Assembly: GCF_000964405.1 (NCBI RefSeq)
Contig: NZ_BANE01000096.1
Coordinates: 1 to 64,000, forward strand
Origin: Novacetimonas hansenii JCM 7643
GTDB taxonomy: Bacteria > Pseudomonadota > Alphaproteobacteria > Acetobacterales > Acetobacteraceae
Direction of reading: 5' to 3'
Length of the DNA stretch: 64,000 bases
Shown here: positions 40,707-48,769 of the stretch, piece by piece
Position numbering within the stretch: the first letter of the stretch is position 1
Layout: each line of letters opens with the position of its first letter
Made by a program: the position numbers and the translations under genes
Notes under the pieces: generated by a model
What the model saw: only the letters and a program-made list of their open reading frames with translations
What the model was told of the DNA's origin: nothing
Database searches by the model: none

Positions 40707-41213
40707 TTATCTATTTTCTTTATACCAAAGGACAAACTGCGTAGGAGTTCCACCCGTAACTTCGCATATTTTATTCATGATATCCCTATATTCTGGCAGA
40801 ATTCCGCCAGAAGGTGCGGGTGCGCTAGTAACGGTGCCATACACCGGCCTTCCAAATTTATCATGCCCGCTGGGGGGTGGAAATAAAGCTTCATTGTATT
40901 CTTTAAATACATCGTTTACTTTTTCTTTTGTATATTCCTTCTCGATTTTTGTTATATTTTCTTCCATAATTTGTTTTACTACCCAAGGGGAATATTCTCT
41001 TTTTCCAACTTCGATACTTAGCTTTTTAAGCTCATCCTCAATCAAATCCATTTTTTTTATCAATAATTTGCACGCCATGTATGGATCAAAATCTATATGC
41101 AGATTATTTATCGTCAGTTTCTGATCTCCGGGACTAAATGTATAAATCACTCTACCAAGTTCCTCTAGCTCTAGAGCAAGGGCATTAGCTTTACGCAATT
41201 CAGAAATATTCAT
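40707..41213 (-). CDS. AT-rich cargo gene, unknown function
   Basis: A 168-aa protein with Lys/Glu-rich helices (LLIKKMDLIEDELKKLSIEV, ENITKIEKEYTKEKVNDVFK) and an end FGRPVYGTVTSAPAPSGGIL, PTQFVLWYKENR. The DNA is clearly lower in GC than the flanks, so it was probably acquired separately. It lies next to the recombinase gene at the edge of the accessory region. No family recognised. Confidence 0.55.
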   Translation of the reverse strand: MNISELRKANALALELEELGRVIYTFSPGDQKLTINNLHIDFDPYMACKLLIKKMDLIEDELKKLSIEVGKREYSPWVVKQIMEENITKIEKEYTKEKVNDVFKEYNEALFPPPSGHDKFGRPVYGTVTSAPAPSGGILPEYRDIMNKICEVTGGTPTQFVLWYKENR

Positions 41214-41228
41214 TTATTATCTTCCTTT

Positions 41229-42185
41229 TCACAAAAACGCTGAACCAGCGTGGTTCCTGAACAGATCCGCATCCCGCACATACGCGTTCAGCGTCTCCAG
41301 ACTTTTGTGCCGACTGACGTCGCGCATCTTGAAGATCGTCGCCCCGGCGCGCGCCGCGCTGGTCAGAAAGCCTGACCGCAGGGAGTGCCCCGAAAACTGC
41401 GCCGGGTCTTCGTTGATCAGCAGGCACCGTTCCTTCACGATCTCCGCCACGGCCGCCGGGCGCAGGGGTTGCGCGCCGACCTTGCCGCCCCGGCGCACGC
41501 GGCGGAACAGGGAGCCGCTTTCGATCCCGGCCGCCGCCATCCACGCCTCGATGGCCGGGCCGGGGCGCAGGCGGTTGCCGCGCGGGATCGCGATGGTCTG
41601 GCCCTGCCCCTCCTGGTCGGTCTTCGACTTGCGGATCAGCACCCGGTATCCGTCATCCGTGCGCGACAGATCCTCCACGCGCAGCGCGACCAGCTCGCTG
41701 CGCCGGAACGCCCCGGCAAAGCCCAGCGCGAGGATCGCCCGGTCGCGCAGCCCCTTCAGGCTGTCATCGCAGGTGTCGATCATGCGCTCCACGATATCCG
41801 CCGTGGCGGCGGCCTTGCGGTCCGGCGCGCCGCCCATCTCCCGCCGGATGCCTTTCAATGTCTTCGACACCAGTTCGGACCGGGTCGGCGTTTCCTCGTC
41901 CGCCAGCCGGTGCAGGTAACGGATCGCCGCCACCCGGCGCCCGATCGTGGACGGCCGCAGGCCCTGCTCCGCTGAATCGGCGATGAAATTGGCCACCGTC
42001 TCCGGCGCGGCGGGCATGGGGCTGACCCCGCGCGCCGTGCACCAGGTGGTGAAGGTGTTGATGTCGGTCATGTAGGCGCGGCGCGTGCTCGGGGCCTCGG
42101 CCTCCAGGATGAAGCGGCGGGCGCGCGCGGACGGCACGATGGCGATGGCGGTGTCGGGCTGGGTCGGAACAATAATCTGGTTCAT
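41229..42185 (-). CDS. Tyrosine recombinase/integrase
   Basis: A 318-aa recombinase. The N-terminal SAM-like core-binding domain (APSTRRAYMTDINTFTTWCT) precedes the catalytic part: Arg in GAFRRSELVAL (near 162), Lys in IRKSKTDQEG (near 187), H-x-x-R in SGHSLRSG (267-270), His in SRHKSLETL (near 293) and Tyr in NAYVRD (302). All catalytic residues are present. On a plasmid element it could resolve dimers or move the neighbouring island. No att-like direct repeats were found next to it. Confidence 0.88.
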   Translation of the reverse strand: MNQIIVPTQPDTAIAIVPSARARRFILEAEAPSTRRAYMTDINTFTTWCTARGVSPMPAAPETVANFIADSAEQGLRPSTIGRRVAAIRYLHRLADEETPTRSELVSKTLKGIRREMGGAPDRKAAATADIVERMIDTCDDSLKGLRDRAILALGFAGAFRRSELVALRVEDLSRTDDGYRVLIRKSKTDQEGQGQTIAIPRGNRLRPGPAIEAWMAAAGIESGSLFRRVRRGGKVGAQPLRPAAVAEIVKERCLLINEDPAQFSGHSLRSGFLTSAARAGATIFKMRDVSRHKSLETLNAYVRDADLFRNHAGSAFL

Positions 42186-42255
42186 CTCGAAATCCTGTTC
42201 GTATCTGGGTGCTCCCCCGCCGTGGCGGGGAAGCGGGAAGGGGGATCAGGTCGGG

Positions 42256-42618
42256 TTACGTTCCGTGATCCGACCCCTCCGCCAGCAGACGCCGCATGTC
42301 ATCCTCAATCGATGCCACCATATCGCGCACCAGATCAAGACAGTCCGGGTTGCGGGACAATGCCCGCACTACGCCGATTTTCAGCATGACGCCCCCGAAC
42401 GTGGGCGATGCGGTGTCCATGATGTCGCGCTCGACGGCCTTCATCTCCGCAAAGACCTGCGTCAGCTCGTCGTCGCGCCAGTCCTCTGCATCCGGGCGCG
42501 ACAGCATCGCCTCCAGCCGCGCCGCGGCCTCTTGCGTCAGCGTCCACAGCGGCGCAAGGAAGGAGAGGGGATAGTTCGCCGCCAGCAGGCCGGGCGGCAT
42601 CGTGGTATCGGCGCTCAT
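42256..42618 (-). CDS. Small helical hypothetical protein
   Basis: A 120-aa protein starting at the ATG that overlaps the antirepressor stop (ATGA). It is helical (FLAPLWTLTQEAAARLEAML, FAEMKAVERDIMDTASPTFG, CLDLVRDMVASIEDDMRRLL). Co-translated with the Rha-type gene, so it may belong to the same regulatory unit. No family recognised. Confidence 0.55.
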   Translation of the reverse strand: MSADTTMPPGLLAANYPLSFLAPLWTLTQEAAARLEAMLSRPDAEDWRDDELTQVFAEMKAVERDIMDTASPTFGGVMLKIGVVRALSRNPDCLDLVRDMVASIEDDMRRLLAEGSDHGT

Positions 42619-43406
42619 CGTGCCACCCCCCATCCGTGCAACATCTCCCCCAGGCGGGAGATGCCTTTCGCGGTCACCCGCAGGCGGGTCACAATTTTCG
42701 TCCTCCCTGACTCCTGATGCAGGGTGACCAGCTTGTGCTCCAGCAGGCCACTGTCCAGCTTGGTCTGGTACGCCAGCCAGTGCTCGCCCTTGCGGTAGAT
42801 CCAGCGCCGGTCGCGCATGAAATTGCGCAACAGGATCGGCTTGACCTGCAGGTTCTTCGCCGCCTGCCGCATATCGATCGACCCCTCGGTCCCCGCAATG
42901 CGCGCCAGCGCGGAGACCTTGGGCGCGTCACGTTCGATCCGCACCTGCTGCTGCGCGATCGTGTCCGCCTGCGCCGCGATCCGGTCCTGCTGGTCGGCGG
43001 CAAGGCGCAGCGCCTCCGACAGGGTGCGCGGCACACGCGGGTCCGGGATGGGCGACGTCGAGGCCTCCAGTTCCAGCCAGCGGTCGATGATTTTCAGCCG
43101 CATGTCCGCCCGGTAGCCGGTGATGAGGTTGAGCGTCAGGTTTTTGGGGAGATTGTAGCACTCACGTGCCTTTCCTTGGGCATCGAGATAGGTCGATCCA
43201 AACTTGGATTGGCCCTCTCCAACCTGTTCCAGCATGGCACGGATGTCACGCATAACATGGGCATGCTGTTTCCCAGTCAGTTCCGAGATCTCACGACTGG
43301 ACATAGTAAGGGAAGCTAAATCGCCAGTGTCAGGCGCAATGCTGTCAAAAAGGGTGGGCGACGAACGCCCCTTGGAAATGTTATGAAAATGATCAGCCGG
43401 TGGCAT
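42615..43406 (-). CDS. Rha-type antirepressor with KilAC domain
   Basis: A 263-aa protein. Residues about 30-115 match Rha (SSREISELTGKQHAHVMRDI, ARECYNLPKNLTLNLITGYR, MRLKIIDRWLELEA); a coiled coil (ADQQDRIAAQADTIAQQQVR) leads to a KilAC/ANT domain (SIDMRQAAKNLQVKPILLRN, WIYRKGEHWLAYQTKLDSGL). Such proteins counter repressors and promote lytic growth. It may connect to the CI-like switch at 11 kb. Transcribed away from a small RHH protein gene with an 83-base shared region. Confidence 0.85.
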   Translation of the reverse strand: MPPADHFHNISKGRSSPTLFDSIAPDTGDLASLTMSSREISELTGKQHAHVMRDIRAMLEQVGEGQSKFGSTYLDAQGKARECYNLPKNLTLNLITGYRADMRLKIIDRWLELEASTSPIPDPRVPRTLSEALRLAADQQDRIAAQADTIAQQQVRIERDAPKVSALARIAGTEGSIDMRQAAKNLQVKPILLRNFMRDRRWIYRKGEHWLAYQTKLDSGLLEHKLVTLHQESGRTKIVTRLRVTAKGISRLGEMLHGWGVAR

Positions 43407-43489
43407 GGGGTACTTTCCCTTGCTGTTGGTTAGGGCCGGGGCAAGGGGGCAACCTTGCTTCGGCCTGTTTTTTTACGTAGACATAAAAT

Positions 43490-43690
43490 ATGAAGCCGTC
43501 AATTACCGTGCACGTAAAAAGAAGAGGACGCCCAGCAACGGGAACCAACCCCCTTATCTCGGGAAGAGTCCCTGCTGAACTGGTGCAGGCCGTTCATGCT
43601 TACGCAAAAGAAATGAACATCACGCGATCAGAAGCACTTCGTCGCCTGCTCCAGTTAGGGCTTGAAGCAGCAAAGCTGCATCCAGCATAA
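43490..43690 (+). CDS. Ribbon-helix-helix (CopG-type) regulator
   Basis: A 66-aa protein with short beta strand SITVHVKRRGRPATG and helices VPAELVQAVHAYAKEMN and SEALRRLLQLGLEAAK. This is the RHH fold of small repressors and antitoxins. Divergent from the Rha gene; TTTACGT before the start and ACGTAAAA in the first codons form arms of a possible own-operator. No toxin partner follows directly. Confidence 0.75.
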   Translation: MKPSITVHVKRRGRPATGTNPLISGRVPAELVQAVHAYAKEMNITRSEALRRLLQLGLEAAKLHPA

Positions 43691-43832
43691 GCATCCCTGT
43701 CATGCCGTCCTGTTAACGCGCTCCCGAAATGTTCTGTGATATCGGAAGATCAGAACAGTAGGGAACATGGATCATGGCGATGGATGGTAGGATTGATGCA
43801 CGGTATCTCTTGCAGATGATCGGCTGAACTCC

Positions 43833-45053
43833 ATGCAGTTGTCCCCCATGAGATTCGCAGCAATCATCACTGCCAGCCTCATAGCAGGAGGCGGTCTGAC
43901 ATATGTGTCGTGGACGGCTCTATCTACACATATGACCGCGCAACATACGACTGCACGTGCAGGTGCCGTCAACATACGCGCATCCCACGAGGAACCCGCA
44001 TCGGGACATTCCAGCGCTGCAGTTCCAGGAATTCCTCGGCCCCTTCCTGAAGCCAAAATGCACTTCAATAATTATGTCCCGTATTATATGAAAGTCCCAA
44101 TAAACGAGACAAATTTTGAAGGTGACCGAGTAATAGAAAGCACGGGATTTTGGGATGTCATGATGATGTCTCAATCCCATGACCTTGCTTTACATGGTCA
44201 TTTTGGGCCAATCAATCTCTATATTCTTTCTGAGGGCCTGCATGGAATATATATAAATCTTCTTATAAATGGGACCTCAGACCCAACACATATACTTCAG
44301 ATCGGAAATGACAGCATCGTCCTGAAAAGGTCTAATTTTACAACAGAGTCTAATATAGTATCATCATTATACGAAAAAACACTGTTTGGTGACGATGCTT
44401 ATAAGTTCGCAAAATCCATAAAAAACAGTTCATACATTACTGTCGGGCCAAATAAGAAAGTTTTTATGCCACTAATCGGAAATGGATTATCACAGGCAGC
44501 AACAGACATGGTATATTATGCCGTGAAGAATAATATTATTATGTCCGATAAATTTTTTTATACGTTCTCGCCTTATTTTCTCATAAGCGACGAGAAAGAT
44601 GACCCGTCTGAAACAGACAATGGCTGTATTGGAACCATCACAAAGCCTATTGAAAACAATGACTATTACAAAGTCGGCATGAAAGCAGATCATCTGAACC
44701 TGCTTGAAGCTACTCCAGACGGCTCTCCGATAGCATATGGACAACATGGGGGCATCGTGTTCCCGGCGGGGACCATCCAGTTACAGAACTGCCACGTCGT
44801 GCATGCTCCCAAGGTGTACCCTGACGATCTGGGTTTCAGCCTATATTTCGACCATCCAGAACAGCACAAGACAGAAATTCGCGCCAATGATGCAATCGAG
44901 AAACTCATTGACGCCGGCATGTGCACTGCCTGTGCCTCTCAGGGTGCATATGCTTACCTTGATCGCGAACCAAGTGACTGTGGTGACGTTGCGCGCGCAA
45001 TTCTAAGCGGTGCCATACAGTCTGCGCCTTCTTCGAATTGCAGTTCACACTGA
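43833..45053 (+). CDS. Membrane-anchored exported protein of unknown function
   Basis: A 406-aa protein. Residues 7-30 (FAAIITASLIAGGGLTYVSW) make a signal anchor, then a Ser/Ala-rich stretch, and a large outer domain with lower-GC codons (HFNNYVPYYMKVPINETNFE, LHGHFGPINLYILSEGLHGI, NLLINGTSDPTHILQIGNDS). The end is Cys-containing (LIDAGMCTACASQGAYAYLD, APSSNCSSH), suitable for periplasmic disulfides. It is in an accessory region and has its own upstream gap; ATG at 43848 is an alternative start. No homology recognised. A surface or exclusion role is one option. Confidence 0.6.
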   Translation: MQLSPMRFAAIITASLIAGGGLTYVSWTALSTHMTAQHTTARAGAVNIRASHEEPASGHSSAAVPGIPRPLPEAKMHFNNYVPYYMKVPINETNFEGDRVIESTGFWDVMMMSQSHDLALHGHFGPINLYILSEGLHGIYINLLINGTSDPTHILQIGNDSIVLKRSNFTTESNIVSSLYEKTLFGDDAYKFAKSIKNSSYITVGPNKKVFMPLIGNGLSQAATDMVYYAVKNNIIMSDKFFYTFSPYFLISDEKDDPSETDNGCIGTITKPIENNDYYKVGMKADHLNLLEATPDGSPIAYGQHGGIVFPAGTIQLQNCHVVHAPKVYPDDLGFSLYFDHPEQHKTEIRANDAIEKLIDAGMCTACASQGAYAYLDREPSDCGDVARAILSGAIQSAPSSNCSSH

Positions 45054-45108
45054 ATACCGACGAACGGGGATGCGTACAGGCGGACACTCACGAGTGAAGC
45101 TACCCCAC

Positions 45109-45137
45109 TTGACGGTACGTCAAAAAATACCTATTTT
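45109..45137 (+). promoter_or_regulatory. Promoter with operator-like repeat for the DUF4258/HTH pair
   Basis: TTGACG (45109-45114) and TATTTT (45132-45137) are spaced by 17 bases. TTGACGGTACGTCAA (45109-45123) is an inverted repeat covering the -35 box, a good site for autorepression by the HTH antitoxin-like protein encoded downstream. Confidence 0.65.
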
Positions 45138-45149
45138 CACGACGAGGAC

Positions 45150-45449
45150 TTGATAACGGTGCCGCACGATGCAGAACGTCGCAGATTGCAGAACGCTATC
45201 ACGCAAGGGGCAAGGATCGTATGGACGCACCATGCGACACAGCGTTCACGGGAACGCCATATCTCCAAGCTGATTGCTGAGCGCGTGCTCCGTCGCGGCA
45301 ACATTGATCAAATCGAAGCACCACTGGACGGTGATGAAACCTGGCGCGTGGTCGGGACCGACAATGACGGTCGCCGGATAGGCGTGGTTGTCACTTTGAA
45401 AGATGACGTCTGTATCATTCGTATCATCACGGTCATGGCGCTCCGCTGA
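45150..45449 (+). CDS. DUF4258 protein, possible toxin
   Basis: A 99-aa protein with the DUF4258 pattern: IVWTHHATQRSRERHISKLI, AERVLRRGNIDQIEAP, WRVVGTDNDGRRIGVVVTLK, VCIIRIITVMALR. The start may be TTG at 45150 or GTG at 45159. DUF4258 genes often sit before an MqsA-like HTH gene, as here, in arrangement like RelE/HigB-type pairs; an RNase-like toxin function is an inference. Confidence 0.7.
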   Translation: MITVPHDAERRRLQNAITQGARIVWTHHATQRSRERHISKLIAERVLRRGNIDQIEAPLDGDETWRVVGTDNDGRRIGVVVTLKDDVCIIRIITVMALR

Positions 45450-45461
45450 AAGGAAGAATTC

Positions 45462-45989
45462 ATGTTCAGAACACTGCCCTCGTACGAGGAAGACGGCCTG
45501 GGGCTGCCTTACGCGGTGACGCTGATTGACGCCGCGGAAGAGGAAATTGACGAAACCACCGGGGAAGTGATCGGAGTTTCCGTGCCCGACATGGAAGGGC
45601 TTGCGGCCGCCGTGGCGATGGCGCGTGTCCTGATCCCGACCGGCCTTCTGCCGCTGGAGATCCGGTTCCTGCGCGACGTGCTGGACCTGTCTTCGGGGGA
45701 TATGGCAAAGATCCTGATGATGAACCCGGCCACCTATTCCCGTTGGGAGAATGGCAAGCAGGAAGTCGGCCAGTGGGCTGACAAGCAGCTGCGCATGGTG
45801 GTGGTGACCACGCTACGTGACCGTTTCCCGCATTTCAGCGTGGACCCGAAAACCGTGACATCGCTTTCCCCGCTCAAGCCACGTGCCAGCCAGACCGCTC
45901 CACGGATCCGGATGGTCCGGCGCGCCCTACCCGCTGAGGTCACACAACTGGACGAGTGGGATACGGTTCCCCAGGCCATCGCTGCCTGA
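45462..45989 (+). CDS. MqsA-like HTH antitoxin/regulator
   Basis: A 175-aa protein following the DUF4258 gene by 12 bases. HTH residues about 65-110: EIRFLRDVLDLSSGDMAKIL, MMNPATYSRWENGKQEVG. Such proteins belong to the MqsA/YgiT-like antitoxin group, here without the Cys4 zinc head. It is expected to bind the repeat at 45109. An acidic start (YEEDGLGLPYAVTLIDAAEE) may wrap the toxin. Confidence 0.75.
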   Translation: MFRTLPSYEEDGLGLPYAVTLIDAAEEEIDETTGEVIGVSVPDMEGLAAAVAMARVLIPTGLLPLEIRFLRDVLDLSSGDMAKILMMNPATYSRWENGKQEVGQWADKQLRMVVVTTLRDRFPHFSVDPKTVTSLSPLKPRASQTAPRIRMVRRALPAEVTQLDEWDTVPQAIAA

Positions 45990-46021
45990 TCTCAGGCGGT
46001 ATTGGAACTGAGGCAGCCAGA

Positions 46022-46717
46022 TTATTCCTCAATCTTGCGCGGGCTTGTCGGCTTCAGATGATGCTTGCGCAGGATCTCATCCATCCATTCCACGAACTCC
46101 GGCGATACGCGCGGGTCGGCTTTGGGGATCGCTGACCAGTTGCCCCGGCACCCCACATGCTGCAGCCCTGCGGCCGGGAACCAGTGCGGCTGCGCCCACG
46201 CCTGATCGTATCCTTCATCGTCTGGACCATATCCCGGGCCGGGCACGCAACCGATATTAGATTTCCCTACCCAGACATCCGTCCGGGCATTCCTGTCCGG
46301 GCTATCCGGCGCGACGACCCTGAATGTCTTGCCATTGAGCGCCGTGCAGCTGGGACAGCCGTCGCAGGCGTCACGCCATCGTACATGTGCTCCCGGCTCC
46401 TGCGCCGCGATCATGCCCTGATTGCGCGCCTCTCCCATTTCCGTCGCAGCGATTTCCTCGAAATCCAGATTCAGGACCGCGAACTCCGCGAACAGGGCGG
46501 ACGCCAATGCCCGATGCGTGCCCTGCTTCATCCCGAAGGCATCCGCCTTGACGTGCTCCACCAGGAGCGCCTTCATCTGCGCCCTGTCCGCACCGGACAC
46601 GTCCTCCACGCTACGCATGCCGAAGACCTCGGCCATTTCGATGGTTTTCATCTCGGCACGTGTCAGCGCCTTTTCGGGCGCGCGACCGATGTTCGATTTT
46701 CCGACCCAGACATCCAT
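46022..46717 (-). pseudogene. Second MuF-like gene, 5'-truncated and mosaic
   Basis: This 231-aa frame starts MDVWVGKSNIGRAPEKALTR and continues into the central and C-terminal parts of MuF: FEEIAATEMGEARNQGMIAA, CDGCPSCTALNGKTFRVVAP, FPAAGLQHVGCRGNWSAIPK, DEILRKHHLKPTS. It matches the full gene at 49.2-50.4 kb in order but lacks the first 180 residues. Its opening VWVGKSNIG is repeated later in its own sequence, where it belongs, so the 5' end came from the C-terminal part of another copy. An AGGAGC site before 46717 could still allow expression. Probably a remnant of a tandem duplication. Confidence 0.7.
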
Positions 46718-46763
46718 TCGGGCGCTCCTGTCCAACTGTCCGGCGCGTCCTACTCTTATAGAA

Positions 46764-47015
46764 TTAATTTTTTTCCTTTTCCAATTCACTCGCAATGAGA
46801 CGAAAATCGTGATCTGAAATATTCATTATATTTCCTTCACATAATTGCGCTTTTAACAATAAAATTTCTATTTCCTTTCTTTTGGGTCCTATTTCTTCGA
46901 TTCCTGAAATTTTTTGCAGTCTATTAAAAATAACTAACAAATCAGCATCACTGTTTTGGAGTGCTGCAATGCAGGCGTCTTCAACGCGTTTTTTACAAAC
47001 GGGAACTTCTGTCAT
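46764..47015 (-). CDS. Small AT-rich hypothetical protein
   Basis: An 83-aa helical protein (VCKKRVEDACIAALQNSDAD, LVIFNRLQKISGIEEIGPKR, ISDHDFRLIASELEKEKN) in low-GC DNA. Lies just upstream of the truncated MuF copy, similar in style to the AT-rich gene at 40.7 kb. No family recognised. Confidence 0.5.
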   Translation of the reverse strand: MTEVPVCKKRVEDACIAALQNSDADLLVIFNRLQKISGIEEIGPKRKEIEILLLKAQLCEGNIMNISDHDFRLIASELEKEKN

Positions 47016-47048
47016 TAGATATCACCATATGTCATTATTGTTTCCGAA

Positions 47049-47477
47049 TTATCCATGATCGTACACATCAAACGCGCGGTCAATCCAGACGACATAGAAA
47101 ACCCGGCCGCCCCGATAACCGACCATCGGCGCCATCCCCGCACATCGAAAAGCGATTATTGGCGTTTCTTCAGTGATGAATGGCGGAATAGCCACCTTCA
47201 TGGATGATCGGCCGATCTTCTCGTATCCAAGTCCGTGACGACCGGATGCGCGCAGTTCGTTCCACGTTAATTTGGAGCGTTTGGCGATTGCCACAGCGAA
47301 CCTTGCCCGCTCATTCTCCTCGCAGCATTCGATATCATGCGATGGCTGCAGGTTTTCCAGACTGAAATGGGGCTTCAGGTGATCAGTACTGCCGCTTGAT
47401 GACTGCGGCGCAGCAATTCTTCCCGATGTCCGCGCTGGGGCACTGGCGATACGCTTTTTGTTTTTCTTGGCCGACAG
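47049..47477 (-). CDS. Panacea-partner protein (toxin candidate), probable CTG start
   Basis: A 142-aa frame. The part from 47294 has a GTG start, but the same frame runs upstream to 47477 with normal protein sequence (SAKKNKKRIASAPARTSGRI, HFSLENLQPSHDIECCEENE, RARFAVAIAKRSKLTW). There is no ATG, GTG or TTG at the upstream end; CTG at 47477 has GAAGGA eight bases before it, overlapping the stop of the Panacea gene. The C-terminus (CAGMAPMVGYRGGRVFYVVW, IDRAFDVYDHG) resembles small proteins often encoded beside SocA/Panacea antitoxins. Toxin role is inferred from the pairing. Confidence 0.6.
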   Translation of the reverse strand: MSAKKNKKRIASAPARTSGRIAAPQSSSGSTDHLKPHFSLENLQPSHDIECCEENERARFAVAIAKRSKLTWNELRASGRHGLGYEKIGRSSMKVAIPPFITEETPIIAFRCAGMAPMVGYRGGRVFYVVWIDRAFDVYDHG

Positions 47478-47481
47478 GACG

Positions 47482-47925
47482 CTAGTCCTTCAGCCGCCTC
47501 TTGAAGAATTTTTTCATAGCTGACTGGGAGATCACGTTATTTGCACCGCTCTTGTCAGCGTTGCGCCACGGCGCTTCCTCATGCGTCATATTGCGCAGTT
47601 TCCACGCGGAAAACTGCCCATACTCGTCATAGACTTCGTTCAGCAGTTCCCGGTCATCCTCGTCATATACCGAGAAATCCAGCCCCACAGGACATGGAAT
47701 CCCTTGTGACCCATATATCTTGAACGCATGGTAAATTGATTCCACCACGGGGCCATGCTGCCAAGCGACAATCGGCTCCATAAACAGGGGCGTGTCGTTC
47801 AAAGCCAGGCTGAACCCCTGCGCGTAATAGCAGAGCTTCTGGAGCTTCAGATTGGAAATCTCATCCCCAACGTCTGGATCCGCCAACGTCAGAAAATAAT
47901 CAGCGACCTGCCTCGCGCTCAGCAT
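47482..47925 (-). CDS. Panacea / SocA-like (DUF4065) antitoxin
   Basis: A 147-aa protein matching the DUF4065 pattern: MLSARQVADYFLTLADPDVG, SNLKLQKLCYYAQGFSLALN, PIVAWQHGPVVESIYHAFKI, then AWKLRNMTHEEAPWRNADKS. SocA of Caulobacter belongs here; it neutralises SocB, a toxin acting on the beta clamp, and the Panacea domain serves many toxins. The partner follows at four bases. An element that carries its own beta clamp and a SocA-like antitoxin is notable, though a link is speculation. Confidence 0.85.
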   Translation of the reverse strand: MLSARQVADYFLTLADPDVGDEISNLKLQKLCYYAQGFSLALNDTPLFMEPIVAWQHGPVVESIYHAFKIYGSQGIPCPVGLDFSVYDEDDRELLNEVYDEYGQFSAWKLRNMTHEEAPWRNADKSGANNVISQSAMKKFFKRRLKD

Positions 47926-48041
47926 AACCGTGCCCCCAGTCTTGATACGCGGCGACGGAGATGGTCCGTGATACCACGATGATCGTAATAGGTAGTGGTC
48001 GTCGCCGGTCTGGTCAACATACCAGACAGCCTGCCAGCCCC

Positions 48042-48176
48042 CTATTTTTTACGACCCGGGCGCCGCTGGCGACGGGACGCCTCTATGATCGCGGCCCATG
48101 CCCGTGTCCGTGCGCGTTCCTCGCGGACCAGCAGCCAGATCAGTGCGCGCCACATTCTATGACGCGGCGCAATCAT
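48042..48176 (-). CDS. 44-aa basic protein coupled to the InPase-like gene
   Basis: This short frame starts at the ATG overlapping the InPase-like stop (ATGA). The protein is very basic with a hydrophobic core: MIAPRHRMWRALIWLLVREE, RARTRAWAAIIEASRRQRRP, GRKK. The coupling and the ordered amphipathic pattern favour a real gene. It could be a small virion or DNA-binding protein. No family recognised. Confidence 0.5.
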   Translation of the reverse strand: MIAPRHRMWRALIWLLVREERARTRAWAAIIEASRRQRRPGRKK

Positions 48177-48724
48177 GCCGGGCTCTCACGCCCAAGCACG
48201 ATAAAGCATTTTCTCACCGGTTTCGGACCCCGCAGTTTTCCTCCGTTCTCCTTGGTCGCCATGACCTGTCGCTTGAAGATGTCGAACGGCATCTCGCGGA
48301 TTGCCCCCAGGAAGGCAGGATTGTCGTAATGACGCAGGAAGCTGGCCCGGGCCTCGCTTTCGCTGCCAAAGCCGAGCATCGCCTTTTCCTCGTCCTTCTT
48401 GCGAAAATCAGGCGGCGCCATGGTCTGGATGATCCAGACACGCCGTGACTTTTCGTCCGGGCCGATGAACACGTCATAATGGTCGCCGTCCGCCCCCACG
48501 GTGCCCCGGATATATCCGTAATGGCACGTCATGGTGGTGGCCCATTCCTTACCGCCATGATCGCGACCGCGCCGGACACTTCCGGCCTCGTTCTCGATGG
48601 TGATCGGCAAGCCTCCGAAATCGGTTTTTGTCTTACGATAATTTCCGGCCCGCTTCTGCCCCTCCGTGGGTTCATGGAAGCATGACAGGGGATGCTGCGG
48701 CATGGCTTTGAGGAGGATCAGCAT
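48173..48724 (-). CDS. InPase-like domain protein of polyvalent type
   Basis: A 183-aa protein from the ATG at 48724, where GAGG precedes at nine bases; a TTG at 48760 is possible too. The pattern ITIENEAGSVRRGRDHGGKE, MTCHYGYIRGTVGADGDHYD, VFIGPDEKSRRVWIIQTMAP, FDIFKRQVMATKENGGKLRG matches the inorganic-pyrophosphatase-like domain found in polyvalent proteins of phages. The Asp-rich GADGDHYD would hold the metal. In this window it stands as a single gene next to MuF and zeta genes, so it may be injected or act in head assembly. Confidence 0.7.
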   Translation of the reverse strand: MLILLKAMPQHPLSCFHEPTEGQKRAGNYRKTKTDFGGLPITIENEAGSVRRGRDHGGKEWATTMTCHYGYIRGTVGADGDHYDVFIGPDEKSRRVWIIQTMAPPDFRKKDEEKAMLGFGSESEARASFLRHYDNPAFLGAIREMPFDIFKRQVMATKENGGKLRGPKPVRKCFIVLGRESPA

Positions 48725-48750
48725 GGCAGAATGCCTCGGCGCTTGCCGAT

Positions 48751-48769
48751 TTGCTTGCAAGCATGCATG
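48751..48769. repeat. TGCA-family palindrome between structural genes
   Basis: TTGCTTGCAAGC followed by ATGCATG, directly behind the stop of the secreted protein gene (48770). It shares one half with the palindrome at 36054 and the other with the TGCA copies. Confidence 0.6.

Noticed and set aside
41229-42185. att sites beside the recombinase
   Set aside because: I looked for direct repeats in the neighbouring gaps and saw none longer than a few bases; left open.
46718-46795. Start of the truncated MuF copy at 46795
   Set aside because: The extra 26 residues are Lys/Arg-rich, overlap the AT-rich gene, and a better ribosome site lies before 46717.
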